Assembly: GCA_963783085.1 (NCBI GenBank)
Contig: CAWAMJ010000002.1
Coordinates: 62,001-126,000 of the forward strand
Length of the DNA stretch: 64,000 nucleotides
Direction: 5' to 3'
Source of the DNA: CAVYUC01 sp963783085
Lineage (GTDB): Bacteria; Bacteroidota; Bacteroidia; Bacteroidales; Prolixibacteraceae
Positions 9,457-18,234 of this stretch are shown here, in pieces. The notes under the pieces were generated by a model. That model did not search any database. It was not told the DNA's origin and saw nothing but the letters and a program-made list of their open reading frames with translations. Position 1 is the first letter of the stretch; each line of letters begins with the position of its first letter. A program made the position numbers and the translations under genes.

Positions 9457-10959
9457 TCATGCAGGTTCGGTAACAAATCGCCGGCCTTCTTCCCTGCACA
9501 TCAGTTCGATTGCCTGGCGGCCGGTCATCGCGGCAATAACAGTGCCTGTGAAAGGCGCGGTCCATTGCCCCGAAGTATAAAGACCGCCGAGCCCGGGAAC
9601 GGTATGCAACGGCTCCTGGTTCCGCATGTTATCCGGTGTGATGTACCATCCGTCGGGCGATGCTTTCCAGTTTCCTGTAAAATGTTTATAGGTTGCAGGC
9701 GTTGGCACATCTACCACTTCTACCTGCGATTTAAAGCCGGGCCATCTTTTATCGAGCACATTCAACGTAAATTCTGCAATCCGGTTTTTTTCGGCTTCAT
9801 ATTCTTCCCTGCTATGCGACAGTCTTTTCCAGAATTTATAATCGGTGGCGTACCAAACCTCAACCACTGATTTTCCGGCCGGCGCCATCGATTTATCAAA
9901 ACAGTGGTGAAATACCGGGATCCATTTAAAATCTTCACCATCGATGGTGAGCGCAGTTTCCGATTCCATAATTATACTATGCGGTTCATCCGAGAAGTCG
10001 CGGTTCACGCCCATCATCACATGTACAATTGGTTTAACAGGTATCCAATTTTCATACATCTCCCTAATCCTGTCATCCATGAATTTACCCTGCAGGATGT
10101 TGAAGTGGAGCGTGTGGCCGTCGGCAGCCCAGATTACATAGTCGGCACGATATTCCTGCCCGTTTTCCAATTGAATGCCGGTTACCCTGTTTCCTTCAAT
10201 CAGCAGGTTGTTAACCCGGCTGTTGTAGTTTATTTCGCCGCCGAGGCTTTTAAACAAACCGGCCAGGTGCAGCATAACCTTCATGGAGCCTCCAAGCGGC
10301 ACTCCCGCCCCGGTAACACCACTTTTCATAAAACCAGCCAGAGCAACCATCGGAAAATCCATCATCGGCCATCCCGGCGAATCGACAAAAAAACGCACAG
10401 CTTTGCGCAGGAACGGGTCTTTGAATTTCGATGCAAACTGTTGAATAGTGGTTTTGCCGTACTTCATAAAAATACCAAGAAGCGGCAGGATGGCAATCGT
10501 GGTTTTTATTTTCAGGAAAAAGTTACGAAGTCCGGCCGGTTTTAACGATGCAGCATTCATCAGATCGTGGCCGAAGATAAGATCGACAAATTCGTTAATC
10601 AGCTTTTTATCTTCGGGTGAAATGGCAAGCATTTCTTTTAAAAGCTTTTCCTTGTCGGTGGTAAAGCAAAGCTTTTTGTCGAGAGCTTCAATCCGGGAAA
10701 TCTGTTTATGAAAGTGAAATTGAAATTTTTCAATAACACCCAGTTCTTTCCACATTTTATGAAACGGACCGGAAACCGAGCCGGTTAGCATGTGCATGCT
10801 GATATCGAATGTATAGCCTTTGCGTTTCCAGGCTGTGCACAATCCGCCGGGGATATTGTGCATCTCGAAAATAGAGGTTTCAAAGTTGTTCATCCGGGCA
10901 TAACATCCGGCTGATAAACCCGAAATACCGGCTCCGACAATAATGACTTTCTTTTTCAT
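9457..10959 (-). CDS. FAD-dependent oxidoreductase, phytoene desaturase/retinol saturase-like
   Basis: A 500-residue flavoprotein of the CrtI superfamily. The N terminus is a Rossmann dinucleotide-binding fold (KKVIIVGAGISGLSAGCYA), followed by the GGLCTAWKRKGYTFD segment typical of this group. A C-terminal FAD-contact region appears as GLYTSGQWTAPFTGTVIAAM near 460-480. Relatives act on carotenoids, retinol or other polyenes, but no carotenoid genes are nearby, so the substrate cannot be assigned. It is monocistronic and points away from the permease gene. The length is normal for the family. Confidence 0.85.
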   Translation of the reverse strand: MKKKVIIVGAGISGLSAGCYARMNNFETSIFEMHNIPGGLCTAWKRKGYTFDISMHMLTGSVSGPFHKMWKELGVIEKFQFHFHKQISRIEALDKKLCFTTDKEKLLKEMLAISPEDKKLINEFVDLIFGHDLMNAASLKPAGLRNFFLKIKTTIAILPLLGIFMKYGKTTIQQFASKFKDPFLRKAVRFFVDSPGWPMMDFPMVALAGFMKSGVTGAGVPLGGSMKVMLHLAGLFKSLGGEINYNSRVNNLLIEGNRVTGIQLENGQEYRADYVIWAADGHTLHFNILQGKFMDDRIREMYENWIPVKPIVHVMMGVNRDFSDEPHSIIMESETALTIDGEDFKWIPVFHHCFDKSMAPAGKSVVEVWYATDYKFWKRLSHSREEYEAEKNRIAEFTLNVLDKRWPGFKSQVEVVDVPTPATYKHFTGNWKASPDGWYITPDNMRNQEPLHTVPGLGGLYTSGQWTAPFTGTVIAAMTGRQAIELMCREEGRRFVTEPA

Positions 10960-11087
10960 TTTGGTTAGAATTAGTTGACAGTTTTTAGCGAAGTTAAGGA
11001 GAAATTTGTTTGGAAAGCGCGGATGAAATTAAATTGTAATTAATTGTTTGTGATGGGGTAAACAAGAAGAAAAATCGTATTTCATTA

Positions 11088-11217
11088 TTAATCTGTTAAA
11101 GTAGAATTAGCATCAATTTTATCATAATCCGAATGTGTACCAATAAACCGGATAAAAGCCAGTTGATGGTCAAAATTAAATTTCTTAAACAAGGAATATC
11201 CCTTTGCTGAAATATTA
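11088..11217 (-). pseudogene. Remnant of a HigB-family toxin (C-terminal part)
   Basis: On the minus strand the peptide GYSLFKKFNFDHQLAFIRFI followed by GTHSDYDKIDA ends in a stop at 11088-11090. The IRFIGTH.(E/D)YDKID pattern is the hallmark of HigB-type mRNA interferase toxins. About 40 C-terminal residues remain. A stop codon lies upstream in the same frame, and no antitoxin was found, so it is non-functional. It fills most of the otherwise empty 282-bp gap between the oxidoreductase and the permease. Confidence 0.6.
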
Positions 11218-11241
11218 TTTTGAATTCAATATATCAGCCTC

Positions 11242-13662
11242 CTATTCGTACCGCAGCGTATCCGACGGATTTATTTTCACCGACTGGATGGTTTTGTAGC
11301 TAATGGTAGCCAGCGCAATGGTAATGGCAACCAAAAATCCAACGATAAATTCAAACAGGCCGAGGTGAATCCGGTAGTAATAATTGTGCAGCCAGTTGGT
11401 TGCAACAAAGTAAATAAGCGGCCAGGCAATGGCGGTTGCCACGCAAACCAAAATAATTATTTCCTTCGATATCAGGTAAAAAATACTGGCCCCGGAAGCT
11501 CCCAAAGCTTTCCGTACGCCCACTTCTTTCGTGCGTTGCTCAATGGTAAACGATGTTAAACCAAAAAGCCCCAGCGCGGCAATGAAAATTCCGAGGATTG
11601 CAAATACCACCGATAATTTTGCGTTTTGCCGTTCGGTTTTGTACATGCGCGAAAAATCTTCGTCCATAAAAAAATACTGAAGTGGATTGTTGGACGCAAA
11701 TTGCTTCCAAACCTCCTCCACTTTTTTAACAGACTGCGCTGTTGCATTGGGTCCAAATTTCACCGTGATATAGCCAAAATAGATTCCGTCGGTTTTAAAC
11801 CGGAGGATGTATGGCGTTATCCGGTTGTGCAGCGACTGAAAATGAAAATCGTTGCAAACACCTATGATTGGAATTTTAGTGTTTTCGCCATCGGGATTGA
11901 AATCCACAAACCTGGTTTCTGAAAAGTCATTGACAGCAAACTCCTCAAGGGTTTTCTGATTGACAAGGCAAGCCTGCTCATCGGAGCCAAACGAACGATC
12001 GAAATTACGGCCATCAGCCAGTTTAATGTTGTAGGTTTCCAGAAAGTCGTAATCCACCCAGCTGGTTTGCATCAGGAATGTTTCACCGTCGCGGCCTTCC
12101 ATTCCGTACCCGTTGTTGTTGTTGTTATGCCCCGGCACCGCCGTAGATACCGAAACATTTTTGATTTCGGGAAGCCGCAGCAGTTCTTCCTTAAATGGTT
12201 TTACTTTGTCGCCAATGGAACCCGCATTTTCAATAACAAGCAGCCGCTCTTTGTCGAAACCCACATCTTTATTAATCATATAATTCAACTGCCTGTACAT
12301 AATGATGGTCCCTATAATGAGCACGATGGAAATCAGGAACTGAACCGATACAAGAACGCTTCGCAGTTTGCCATTTTTTGCTCCGTCCGCTATTTTTCCC
12401 TTCAACACGGTATTCGGATTAAAAGAGGAAAGATAAAAAGCGGGATAAGCTCCGGCCAGGATTCCCACCAAAATGGCGAAGCCTGTCAACATTGGAATGT
12501 AGTAGAAATGGGCGAACAGGTTGAACCGAACATTGGCTTCAAACATATTGTTAAAAAACGGAAGCGCTATCCAAACAATTATTATTGCGAAAACCAAAGC
12601 AATCAGCGAGATGATGGTTGAATCGGTCAGAAATTGTAAAATCAGCATTCCTTTGGAAGAACCGCTGACCTTTTTAATCCCGATTTCCTTTGCGCGTTTG
12701 GTAGCCTGGGCAGTGGAAAGGTTCATAAAATTAATGGAGGCGATAACAATAATGAGAATGGCAACGCTGCCAAAAATGATGAGGTATTTTGGGTCGGTAG
12801 CCGGTTTTACTTCATGCTCCACGCCGGGGTCGAGGTGTATTTTTGTTAGTGGCTGCATGTGAAAATTGTACTTGTTCCCCTGCGCCAGAAAATCGGCTAT
12901 TGAAATCCCAAACAGTTGCTGCACCCGCGGCCCCACATATTTCTCAATCATTCCCGGAAATTTGGCTTCAATATTTTCTGCCGGTGAATTTGGTTTTAAC
13001 AGTAAATAGGTTGAAAAACTGTTATTTAGCCATTCCTGGTCGTTCGCCCTCGGATTGGTAATGAATGAAGCCAGGATATCGGCATTGAAATGCGTTGCTT
13101 CAGGGAAATCGGCCATCACTCCGGTTACCCGGTACGGTTCCTGGCGGGTGTTAATCCGTAGCATTTTATTTACCGGGTCTTCGTCGCCGAAAATCTTTTT
13201 AGCTGTCGTTTCCGACAAAACCATGGTATTTGGTTCGTTCAGCACCGTCTTACTGTCTCCTTTCAAAAGGGGAATCGAAAATATTGCGAAGAACGAAGAA
13301 TCGACTTCAGCAAAATCTTTCACTGTAAATACCAGGTCTTCTTTTTTGATGATCGTTTCGCCGAAAACATTCATCCGGCAAAACTTTTCAACCTCGGGAA
13401 AATCCGCTGCCATGGTAGGCCCTATCACCGCCGCAGTATACGCAGCGTTTATTTCCTGATCGCCGATTTTACCATCCAGCGTCAGCCGGTAGATTCTATC
13501 CTTTTTCACGTGATACTGATCGTAACTCAGTTCGTGAACAACAAAAAGCGCGATGATTAAACTGCAGGCAATGCCAATGGACAGCCCCAAAATATTGATG
13601 GCTACGTATCCTTTTTGCTTTTTCAAAGCGCGCAGACTGTGTTTTAAGATGTTTTTAACCAT
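11242..13662 (-). CDS. FtsX/MacB-like ABC transporter permease
   Basis: An integral membrane permease of the MacB_PCD/FtsX type. The ATG at 13662 (MVKNILKHSLRALKKQKGY, 806 residues) is preferred. The longer reading frame to 13719 would be encoded by a dispersed repeat (13692-13830) and is probably spurious. An N-terminal helix is at about residues 21-43. Two large extracytoplasmic domains each precede or follow helix clusters near 285-440 and 670-800; the FTIEQRTKEVGVRKALGAS motif appears in the C-terminal half. This is the duplicated 4+4 helix form common in Bacteroidota. No cognate ATPase is adjacent. Substrate unknown. Confidence 0.88.
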   Translation of the reverse strand: MVKNILKHSLRALKKQKGYVAINILGLSIGIACSLIIALFVVHELSYDQYHVKKDRIYRLTLDGKIGDQEINAAYTAAVIGPTMAADFPEVEKFCRMNVFGETIIKKEDLVFTVKDFAEVDSSFFAIFSIPLLKGDSKTVLNEPNTMVLSETTAKKIFGDEDPVNKMLRINTRQEPYRVTGVMADFPEATHFNADILASFITNPRANDQEWLNNSFSTYLLLKPNSPAENIEAKFPGMIEKYVGPRVQQLFGISIADFLAQGNKYNFHMQPLTKIHLDPGVEHEVKPATDPKYLIIFGSVAILIIVIASINFMNLSTAQATKRAKEIGIKKVSGSSKGMLILQFLTDSTIISLIALVFAIIIVWIALPFFNNMFEANVRFNLFAHFYYIPMLTGFAILVGILAGAYPAFYLSSFNPNTVLKGKIADGAKNGKLRSVLVSVQFLISIVLIIGTIIMYRQLNYMINKDVGFDKERLLVIENAGSIGDKVKPFKEELLRLPEIKNVSVSTAVPGHNNNNNGYGMEGRDGETFLMQTSWVDYDFLETYNIKLADGRNFDRSFGSDEQACLVNQKTLEEFAVNDFSETRFVDFNPDGENTKIPIIGVCNDFHFQSLHNRITPYILRFKTDGIYFGYITVKFGPNATAQSVKKVEEVWKQFASNNPLQYFFMDEDFSRMYKTERQNAKLSVVFAILGIFIAALGLFGLTSFTIEQRTKEVGVRKALGASGASIFYLISKEIIILVCVATAIAWPLIYFVATNWLHNYYYRIHLGLFEFIVGFLVAITIALATISYKTIQSVKINPSDTLRYE

Positions 13663-13691
13663 AATTCCACCGGATTTGGATTTTAATATTC

Positions 13692-13830
13692 GAGTCTGCT
13701 CCGAAAAGTCTGAGTTCATTGATTTTCAACTTCTTTACCCCTGACCCCTGAAGGGGAACTTGCTGAAAATCAATGAACTCTTCAAAGTCCCCTTTAGATT
13801 TAGGGGTTTTTGACTTTTCGGAGTGGACTC
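13692..13830. repeat. Palindromic dispersed repeat, copy A (MITE-like)
   Basis: A 139-bp element with imperfect terminal inverted repeats (GAGTCTGCTCCGAAAAGTC at the left, GACTTTTCGGAGTGGACTC at the right). It has an internal inverted pair (GTTCATTGATTTTC / GAAAATCAATGAAC) and a CCCCT...AGGGG motif. A second copy, about 90% identical, is at 45899-46040 in the same orientation. Both copies end about 29 bp upstream of a minus-strand start codon, here that of the permease. No coding capacity. It may be non-autonomous and mobile, a regulatory hairpin, or both. Confidence 0.8.
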
Positions 13831-14008
13831 AATTTCGAAATTGAAAATCAAATTGCTTATATGACGGTCAAAACCAGTTGAAGTTACACATTCTGATTTT
13901 TTCTTATTAATATCATTCTGAAATACTTGAGAAAGCAGAACTGGTAAATTAATATTTTCACGTCTGAGAGATTTTTTTTAAACTGCTATAAGTTTAAAAT
14001 CAAAATGT
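13831..14008. other. Short AT-rich intergenic region
   Basis: The region lies between the divergent permease and the small membrane protein gene. No conserved motif beyond AT-richness was recognised; promoters for one or both genes are expected here. Confidence 0.3.
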
Positions 14009-14038
14009 TTGAATATCATACTAAAACGTTCAATACTG

Positions 14039-14422
14039 ATGAAAGAATATCCAAAAGCACTTCGGAGAGTTTTTATGATACACGGAATTATTTCCATTTT
14101 GGTAGGGATACAACACATAATCCTGCCTCGCTTGCCGGGCGATTTAACCGGGGTCGAACTTCCGTCTCCTTTTCTTTACCGTGTTTTGGGCGCTGCGGTC
14201 CTTGCATTTGGTGTAAGCTCGGCCATGGCAGCCAAAGAGAAATACTGGGAAAATATCCGGATACTTCTCCCGATGGAAATCATTTGGTCGTTGCTGGGAG
14301 CTGTTATTATCGGATGGGGAATCGTAATGGAAAAACTACCCGGCATTGAATGGCCCAATGCCATTTTATTGTTTCTTTTTGCAGCACTGTTTGCGGCATT
14401 CCGGCCTCCAAAAAAGATTTAA
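14039..14422 (+). CDS. Small integral membrane protein of unknown function
   Basis: The ATG at 14039 (MKEYPKALRRVFMIHGIIS) gives a 127-residue protein; an in-frame ATG at 14009 would add ten residues. Four hydrophobic segments are visible (about residues 10-28, 48-63, 75-97 and 107-121). The short C-terminal tail RPPKKI is basic. The family was not recognised. Its stop codon overlaps the convergent ilvD stop by 4 bp (14419-14422). Confidence 0.7.
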   Translation: MKEYPKALRRVFMIHGIISILVGIQHIILPRLPGDLTGVELPSPFLYRVLGAAVLAFGVSSAMAAKEKYWENIRILLPMEIIWSLLGAVIIGWGIVMEKLPGIEWPNAILLFLFAALFAAFRPPKKI

Positions 14423-16095
14423 TCTGTGGTGCAACCTTCCGTTGCAGGGGATACTGAACGGATGAATTTTTTCAATATTCCCGTAGTTGCTTTATAGGGA
14501 GGTTTCTTCCAGGTTTCTCTTCGCGTTGCAATTTCGGCTTCGCTGAGGTTAACCTCCAAACGGTTGTTCACAGCATCGATGGTAATGATATCGCCATCGC
14601 GGAGCAGGCCAATCAATCCGCCTTCGGAAGCTTCCGGTGTAATATGCCCCACTACAAAACCGTGTGACCCGCCGGAGAACCGGCCATCGGTAATTAACGC
14701 GACATCTTTGCCCAATCCGGCGCCCACCACAGCGCTGGTTGGCTTTAACATTTCGGGCATTCCGGGAGCGCCTTTTGGTCCGGAATAACGGATAACAATC
14801 ACATCGCCTTTTTTTACGGTAGTCTGAATACCTTTAATCGCTTCAAATTCATCGTCAAAAACCTTCGCCGGGCCGGTAAAAAGTTCGCCTTCCTTGCCGG
14901 TAATTTTAGCCACAGCCCCGTCCGGCGCCAGATTTCCGTAAAGAATTTGAATGTGGCCATGTTTTTTAAGCGGTTCGGCAAACGGCCGGATAATGGTTTG
15001 TCCTTTTGCCAGATCGGCAACCTCTTCCAGGTTTTCGCCCATAGTTTTACCGGTCACCGTCAGACAATTACCATCCAGAAAACCTTCTTTTAAAAGAAAT
15101 TTCATCACTGCGGGAACGCCGCCAACGTTGTGCAAATCTTCGAATAAATATTTACCGCTGGGTTTCAGGTCGGCCAGGTACGGCGTTTTATCGCTTATTC
15201 GCTGAAAATCATTAATGTTCAAAGGCACGCCTACGGATTTCGCCATGGCAATCAGGTGAATCACTGCATTCGTTGAACCGCCAAGCGCCATGATTAATGT
15301 AATGGCATTTTCGAAAGATTTAAGGGTCATAATATCCCGCGGTTTTATATCCTTTTCCAGAAGGTTTTTTATGGCCCGTCCGATATCGGCACATTCCAGC
15401 CGCTTTTCCCCGCTCAAGGCAGGATTGGAAGAGGAATACGGCAAACTCATTCCCATACATTCAATGGCAGAAGCCATGGTGTTGGCGGTGTACATCCCGC
15501 CGCAGGCGCCGGCCCCGGGAATACAGTTTTTTATGATTCCCTTGTAATCCTCGTCTGAAATATTGTGATTAATCCGTTCACCATACGCTTCAAATGCGGA
15601 TACGATGTTCAGATCTTCGCCCTTCCAACGCCCTTTTTTCACTGTGCCGCCGTACAATAAAATCGAAGGCCGGTTGAGGCGGCCAAGCGCCATCATTGCC
15701 CCCGGCATATTTTTATCGCAACCCACAATGGGAATAACGGCATCGTAAAACTGGGCGCTGACAACCGTTTCGATGGAATCGGCGATGATTTCGCGCGAGG
15801 GCAGCGAATATTTCATTCCTTCCGTTCCGTTGGTGATACCGTCGCTTACGCCAATGGTATGAAAAATTAAACCATAAAGGCCTTCCACGGCATCCACACC
15901 TTTTTTAACGGCGTCAGCCAAACCATTTAAATGCATGTTGCACGGATTTCCCTGAAATCCGGTGCTGACAATTCCAACCTGCCCTTTTTTAAGGTCGTTT
16001 TCATTCATGCCGATGGCGTAAAGCATCGCCTGCGCTGCGGGAAGCGTATCGTCCTGAGTGATTTTTCCGCTGTACTTGTTTAATTTCTTTTCCAT
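14419..16095 (-). CDS. ilvD: Dihydroxy-acid dehydratase
   Basis: A 558-residue IlvD/Edd-family dehydratase that converts 2,3-dihydroxy-isovalerate or 2,3-dihydroxy-3-methylvalerate to the 2-oxo acids of valine and isoleucine synthesis. The three Fe-S cluster Cys are present: Cys52 (GNPCNMHL), Cys126 (VGCDKNMPG) and Cys198 (GAGACGGMYTANTM). The DGRFSGGSHGFVVGHITPEA region is intact. Length matches the family. No ilvB, ilvC or leu genes are in the window, so it stands alone here. Some IlvD/Edd members act on sugar acids. The branched-chain assignment is favoured by overall similarity but not proven. Confidence 0.9.
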   Translation of the reverse strand: MEKKLNKYSGKITQDDTLPAAQAMLYAIGMNENDLKKGQVGIVSTGFQGNPCNMHLNGLADAVKKGVDAVEGLYGLIFHTIGVSDGITNGTEGMKYSLPSREIIADSIETVVSAQFYDAVIPIVGCDKNMPGAMMALGRLNRPSILLYGGTVKKGRWKGEDLNIVSAFEAYGERINHNISDEDYKGIIKNCIPGAGACGGMYTANTMASAIECMGMSLPYSSSNPALSGEKRLECADIGRAIKNLLEKDIKPRDIMTLKSFENAITLIMALGGSTNAVIHLIAMAKSVGVPLNINDFQRISDKTPYLADLKPSGKYLFEDLHNVGGVPAVMKFLLKEGFLDGNCLTVTGKTMGENLEEVADLAKGQTIIRPFAEPLKKHGHIQILYGNLAPDGAVAKITGKEGELFTGPAKVFDDEFEAIKGIQTTVKKGDVIVIRYSGPKGAPGMPEMLKPTSAVVGAGLGKDVALITDGRFSGGSHGFVVGHITPEASEGGLIGLLRDGDIITIDAVNNRLEVNLSEAEIATRRETWKKPPYKATTGILKKFIRSVSPATEGCTTD

Positions 16096-16237
16096 AGAGC
16101 TGATAAGATAAATTCGTTTAAAGTGCCTAAAAAGTAACGGCTAAACTTCTAATTTGTTTAGTTTCGAATGTTCCGCCAGTCAACAGGAATAAACTTTCCT
16201 TGTGCAGGTCCCTTTCCCGCACGCCACCATTCCAAAC
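16096..16237. other. Intergenic region upstream of ilvD
   Basis: Presumed ilvD promoter region on the minus strand. No gene was found. It ends at a block of AGCT-rich repeats. Confidence 0.3.
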
Positions 16238-16291
16238 AGCTCATGGCTCGCAACTCACAGCTCGTAGCTTGAAGCTCGCAGCTTGCAGCTT
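16238..16291. repeat. AGCT-rich short tandem block (copy 1)
   Basis: Degenerate repeats of the type CAGCTCGTAGCTTGAAGCTC, ending in GCTCGCAGCTTGCAGCTT. Related blocks occur at 32614-32641 and 36541-36579. Here and at 32614 the block lies a few tens of bases before the leader repeat, so it may be part of the same composite element. Confidence 0.7.
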
Positions 16292-16321
16292 CTTTTTCTC
16301 TAATTTTGTTCTTATAAATCT

Positions 16322-16560
16322 ATTTTTTTCTAATTTTACCCGATAAAACCGAATCTGATGAAACCAAAATGAACCATTTTAATCCGGAGAAAACCGAACC
16401 GTTACCCAAAAAATCCCGCGAAATTCACGAACCGTTTGTAAACGGTTACAAACGTTTACAACGGATAGTTCACTCGTTTGTAACGAGATACAACAGGAAT
16501 GGCTATAATAGAAATATATGTAATAAATTTATTACAACGTTATGGGCAAGTTTGAAATTA
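16322..16560 (+). repeat. Cassette-block leader repeat, copy 1
   Basis: The region from TCTAATTTTACCCG through CCGAATCTGATGAA, AAATTCACGAACCG and TTTACAACGGATAGT recurs at 32680-32928 and 59551-59755. A hairpin with 9-bp arms (CGTTTGTAA / TTACAAACG, 4-nt loop) is at 16433-16454. The end of this copy contains the first cassette boundary G|TTATGGGC (cut point after 16539). A 66-codon open frame starts at 16369 and a related frame exists in copy 2, but copy 3 is frameshifted, so a protein product is doubtful. By position it resembles an integron attI/promoter region, but no integrase is adjacent. Confidence 0.7.
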
Positions 16561-16593
16561 AGAAAGTAAAAATAAACTATAAAAAAATAATCA

Positions 16594-17274
16594 ATGAAAA
16601 ATTTAATTACACTTACAATTTTGATAATTTCCCTTTTTGGGGGATTAAATTCTATGTCACAGACATTTGGGTTGAGAGCAGATTTGCACTCATCATCTAT
16701 GCAAATAAAATATATTTCTTCGGACAGTGAGAATTCACTTATAAATCCTGGATTTCAAATCGGACCAACAGTAGAAGTTCCAATAAATGAAATTTTCTCG
16801 TTTGAATCTGGACTTTTATTTTCAACGAAAGGAGTTAAACTAAAGAAAGAACAAGAATATTTAAACGAGTTTATAAAACAAAATAAAAAATTGAATTTGC
16901 TTTATGTCGATCTTCCATTGACAGCAAAATTATCCACAGATGTAGGACAATCAAAAATTTTTGGAATGTTGGGCCCTTATGTTAGTATGGGATTGAGTGG
17001 GACATATGAAAACGAAAGTGAGACTGGAAGTACACCAAAATTGCATGAACTTGATGTAAAGTTTGGTTCAAACGAGGAAGAAGGTGATTTAAAAAAGTTT
17101 GATTACGGATTGACTGCCGGAGCGGGTATAATTTTAAAATCTTTTCAAATCGGAGTAAATTACAGTTTAGGATTAGCCGACGTGAATGTATTTAAATATA
17201 TAAATAATGCCACGAAAGCAACAAATCAAGTTATGGGAATTTCTGTAGAATATAAATTTGGAAAAACAGAATAA
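16594..17274 (+). CDS. Outer-membrane beta-barrel protein (cassette A cargo)
   Basis: A 226-residue protein with a signal peptide (about 1-22, ending NSMSQ). The rest is rich in alternating aromatic/glycine strands, as in small porin-like barrels of Bacteroidota (for example FESGLLFSTKG, YVDLPLTAKL, GLTAGAGIIL). The last residues, SVEYKFGKTE, are strand-like. Role unknown. It is the sole gene of cassette A, which starts at the box TTATGGGC (16540-16547) and ends with GCCCATAAC (17286-17294). Confidence 0.7.
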   Translation: MKNLITLTILIISLFGGLNSMSQTFGLRADLHSSSMQIKYISSDSENSLINPGFQIGPTVEVPINEIFSFESGLLFSTKGVKLKKEQEYLNEFIKQNKKLNLLYVDLPLTAKLSTDVGQSKIFGMLGPYVSMGLSGTYENESETGSTPKLHELDVKFGSNEEEGDLKKFDYGLTAGAGIILKSFQIGVNYSLGLADVNVFKYINNATKATNQVMGISVEYKFGKTE

Positions 17275-17285
17275 ATCAAAAACCA

Positions 17286-17419
17286 GCCCATAACATTGTG
17301 CAAATTTCATCCCGGTTTCGGCTGTAAATTCATGTATTTCGTAACGCTAAATATTTTGTAGTATGTTGAAAATAAATCAAACGCATCCGCCCCGAAAACT
17401 TGCACTGAACCGTTAGGGG
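17286..17419 (+). repeat. attC-like recombination site 1
   Basis: The site starts with GCCCATAAC and ends with CGTTAGGGG. Inner arms GTGCAA (17298-17303) and TTGCAC (17400-17405) are reverse complements, and CCCGGTTTCGG can pair partly with CCGCCCCGAAAA. This is the R''-L''...L'-R' plan of integron attC sites (AAC...GTT). The left box is complementary to the 5' end of cassette A, not to its own right box, as expected when a cassette carries its own R'' and the next cassette supplies R'. Confidence 0.75.
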
Positions 17420-17428
17420 TAATTATAA

Positions 17429-18151
17429 ATGAACATCAAGGAGCAGACATATTATTTAATTGCTGACAGAATCTTAGGGAAATCTGATTCTAAAATATAT
17501 GTAGATTGGGCAGTTGACATGATTCAAAATGGGCATGAAACAGAAAACATTCTAATACTTGCTGGGCTTGACAGTTCAGATACAGAAGAACGAGAAAAGT
17601 ATTTCCGTGAATCATTAAATGACTTAAAAATAGATTACCCTGACAATGAGAAAGAATTGAGAAGTTTTTACTCGACTAGTTTGGCAAACAAGGTTGTGAC
17701 AGGAAAAGTTTCTCCGCAAATTGGGCTAAAGAAAATGACAGAATTGGTTTATGCAACTGACTATTCCAATGAGTTTTTAGCTTTTGCAGATTTGGATGAA
17801 GATATTGATTACGTAAAATACTCTGGTCAACCACTTTTTAATTCTGGACTAACTAAAAAAAATATTGATGAGTTTATAATCAATGAATTTAGATTATTTC
17901 TGGAGACAAGAGAATTTAAAGACGAAGATTTAAGGAATAAAGCTAAATGCAAGAAATGCGGTGCGATAGAAGTTCCTGTGATAAAAGCAAAATGGAGTTG
18001 GAAAGAATTTAAAAAGCAAAATTATTATTGCTGTCCGAATTGTTTTTCACGACAATTGATTTATGGAAACAGTCAGAGAGGTAAAAGATTGATGTTAGAT
18101 GAACTTAAAAAAAATACCCCTAACAAAAGTGCAAATTTCAGGCGGGTGTAA
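17429..18151 (+). CDS. Protein of unknown function with C-terminal zinc ribbon (cassette B cargo)
   Basis: A 240-residue protein that begins ten bases after the cassette boundary. The N-terminal two thirds is helical and acidic with no recognised domain. Near residues 172-208 two pairs of Cys (KCKKCG and CCPNC) form a likely zinc ribbon. The last dozen codons run into attC-like site 2 and read part of it, so the extreme C terminus is recombination-site sequence. Sole gene of cassette B. Function not recognised. Confidence 0.75.
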   Translation: MNIKEQTYYLIADRILGKSDSKIYVDWAVDMIQNGHETENILILAGLDSSDTEEREKYFRESLNDLKIDYPDNEKELRSFYSTSLANKVVTGKVSPQIGLKKMTELVYATDYSNEFLAFADLDEDIDYVKYSGQPLFNSGLTKKNIDEFIINEFRLFLETREFKDEDLRNKAKCKKCGAIEVPVIKAKWSWKEFKKQNYYCCPNCFSRQLIYGNSQRGKRLMLDELKKNTPNKSANFRRV

Positions 18152-18214
18152 TCACTCTTACGAAAGGGTTTCGCTATGAAGCCCGCCCAAAACTTGCACC
18201 GGAGCGTTATGGGC
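18117..18214 (+). repeat. attC-like recombination site 2
   Basis: The left box is CCCCTAAC (18117-18124), which pairs with cassette B's own 5' end TTAGGGG (17413-17419). The right box is CGTTATGGGC (18205-18214). Inner arms GTGCAA (18129-18134) / TTGCAC (18194-18199) and GGCGGG (18141-18146) / CCCGCC (18182-18187) form a long folded stem. It shares GTGCAAATTTCA and AAAACTTGCAC with site 1. Confidence 0.8.
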
Positions 18215-18234
18215 AATTATAGAAAAGACTACAA

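Noticed and set aside
13663..13719. Upstream start of the FtsX-type permease
   Set aside because: These codons come from the flank and end of the dispersed palindromic repeat. The ATG at 13662 begins the conserved permease N terminus.
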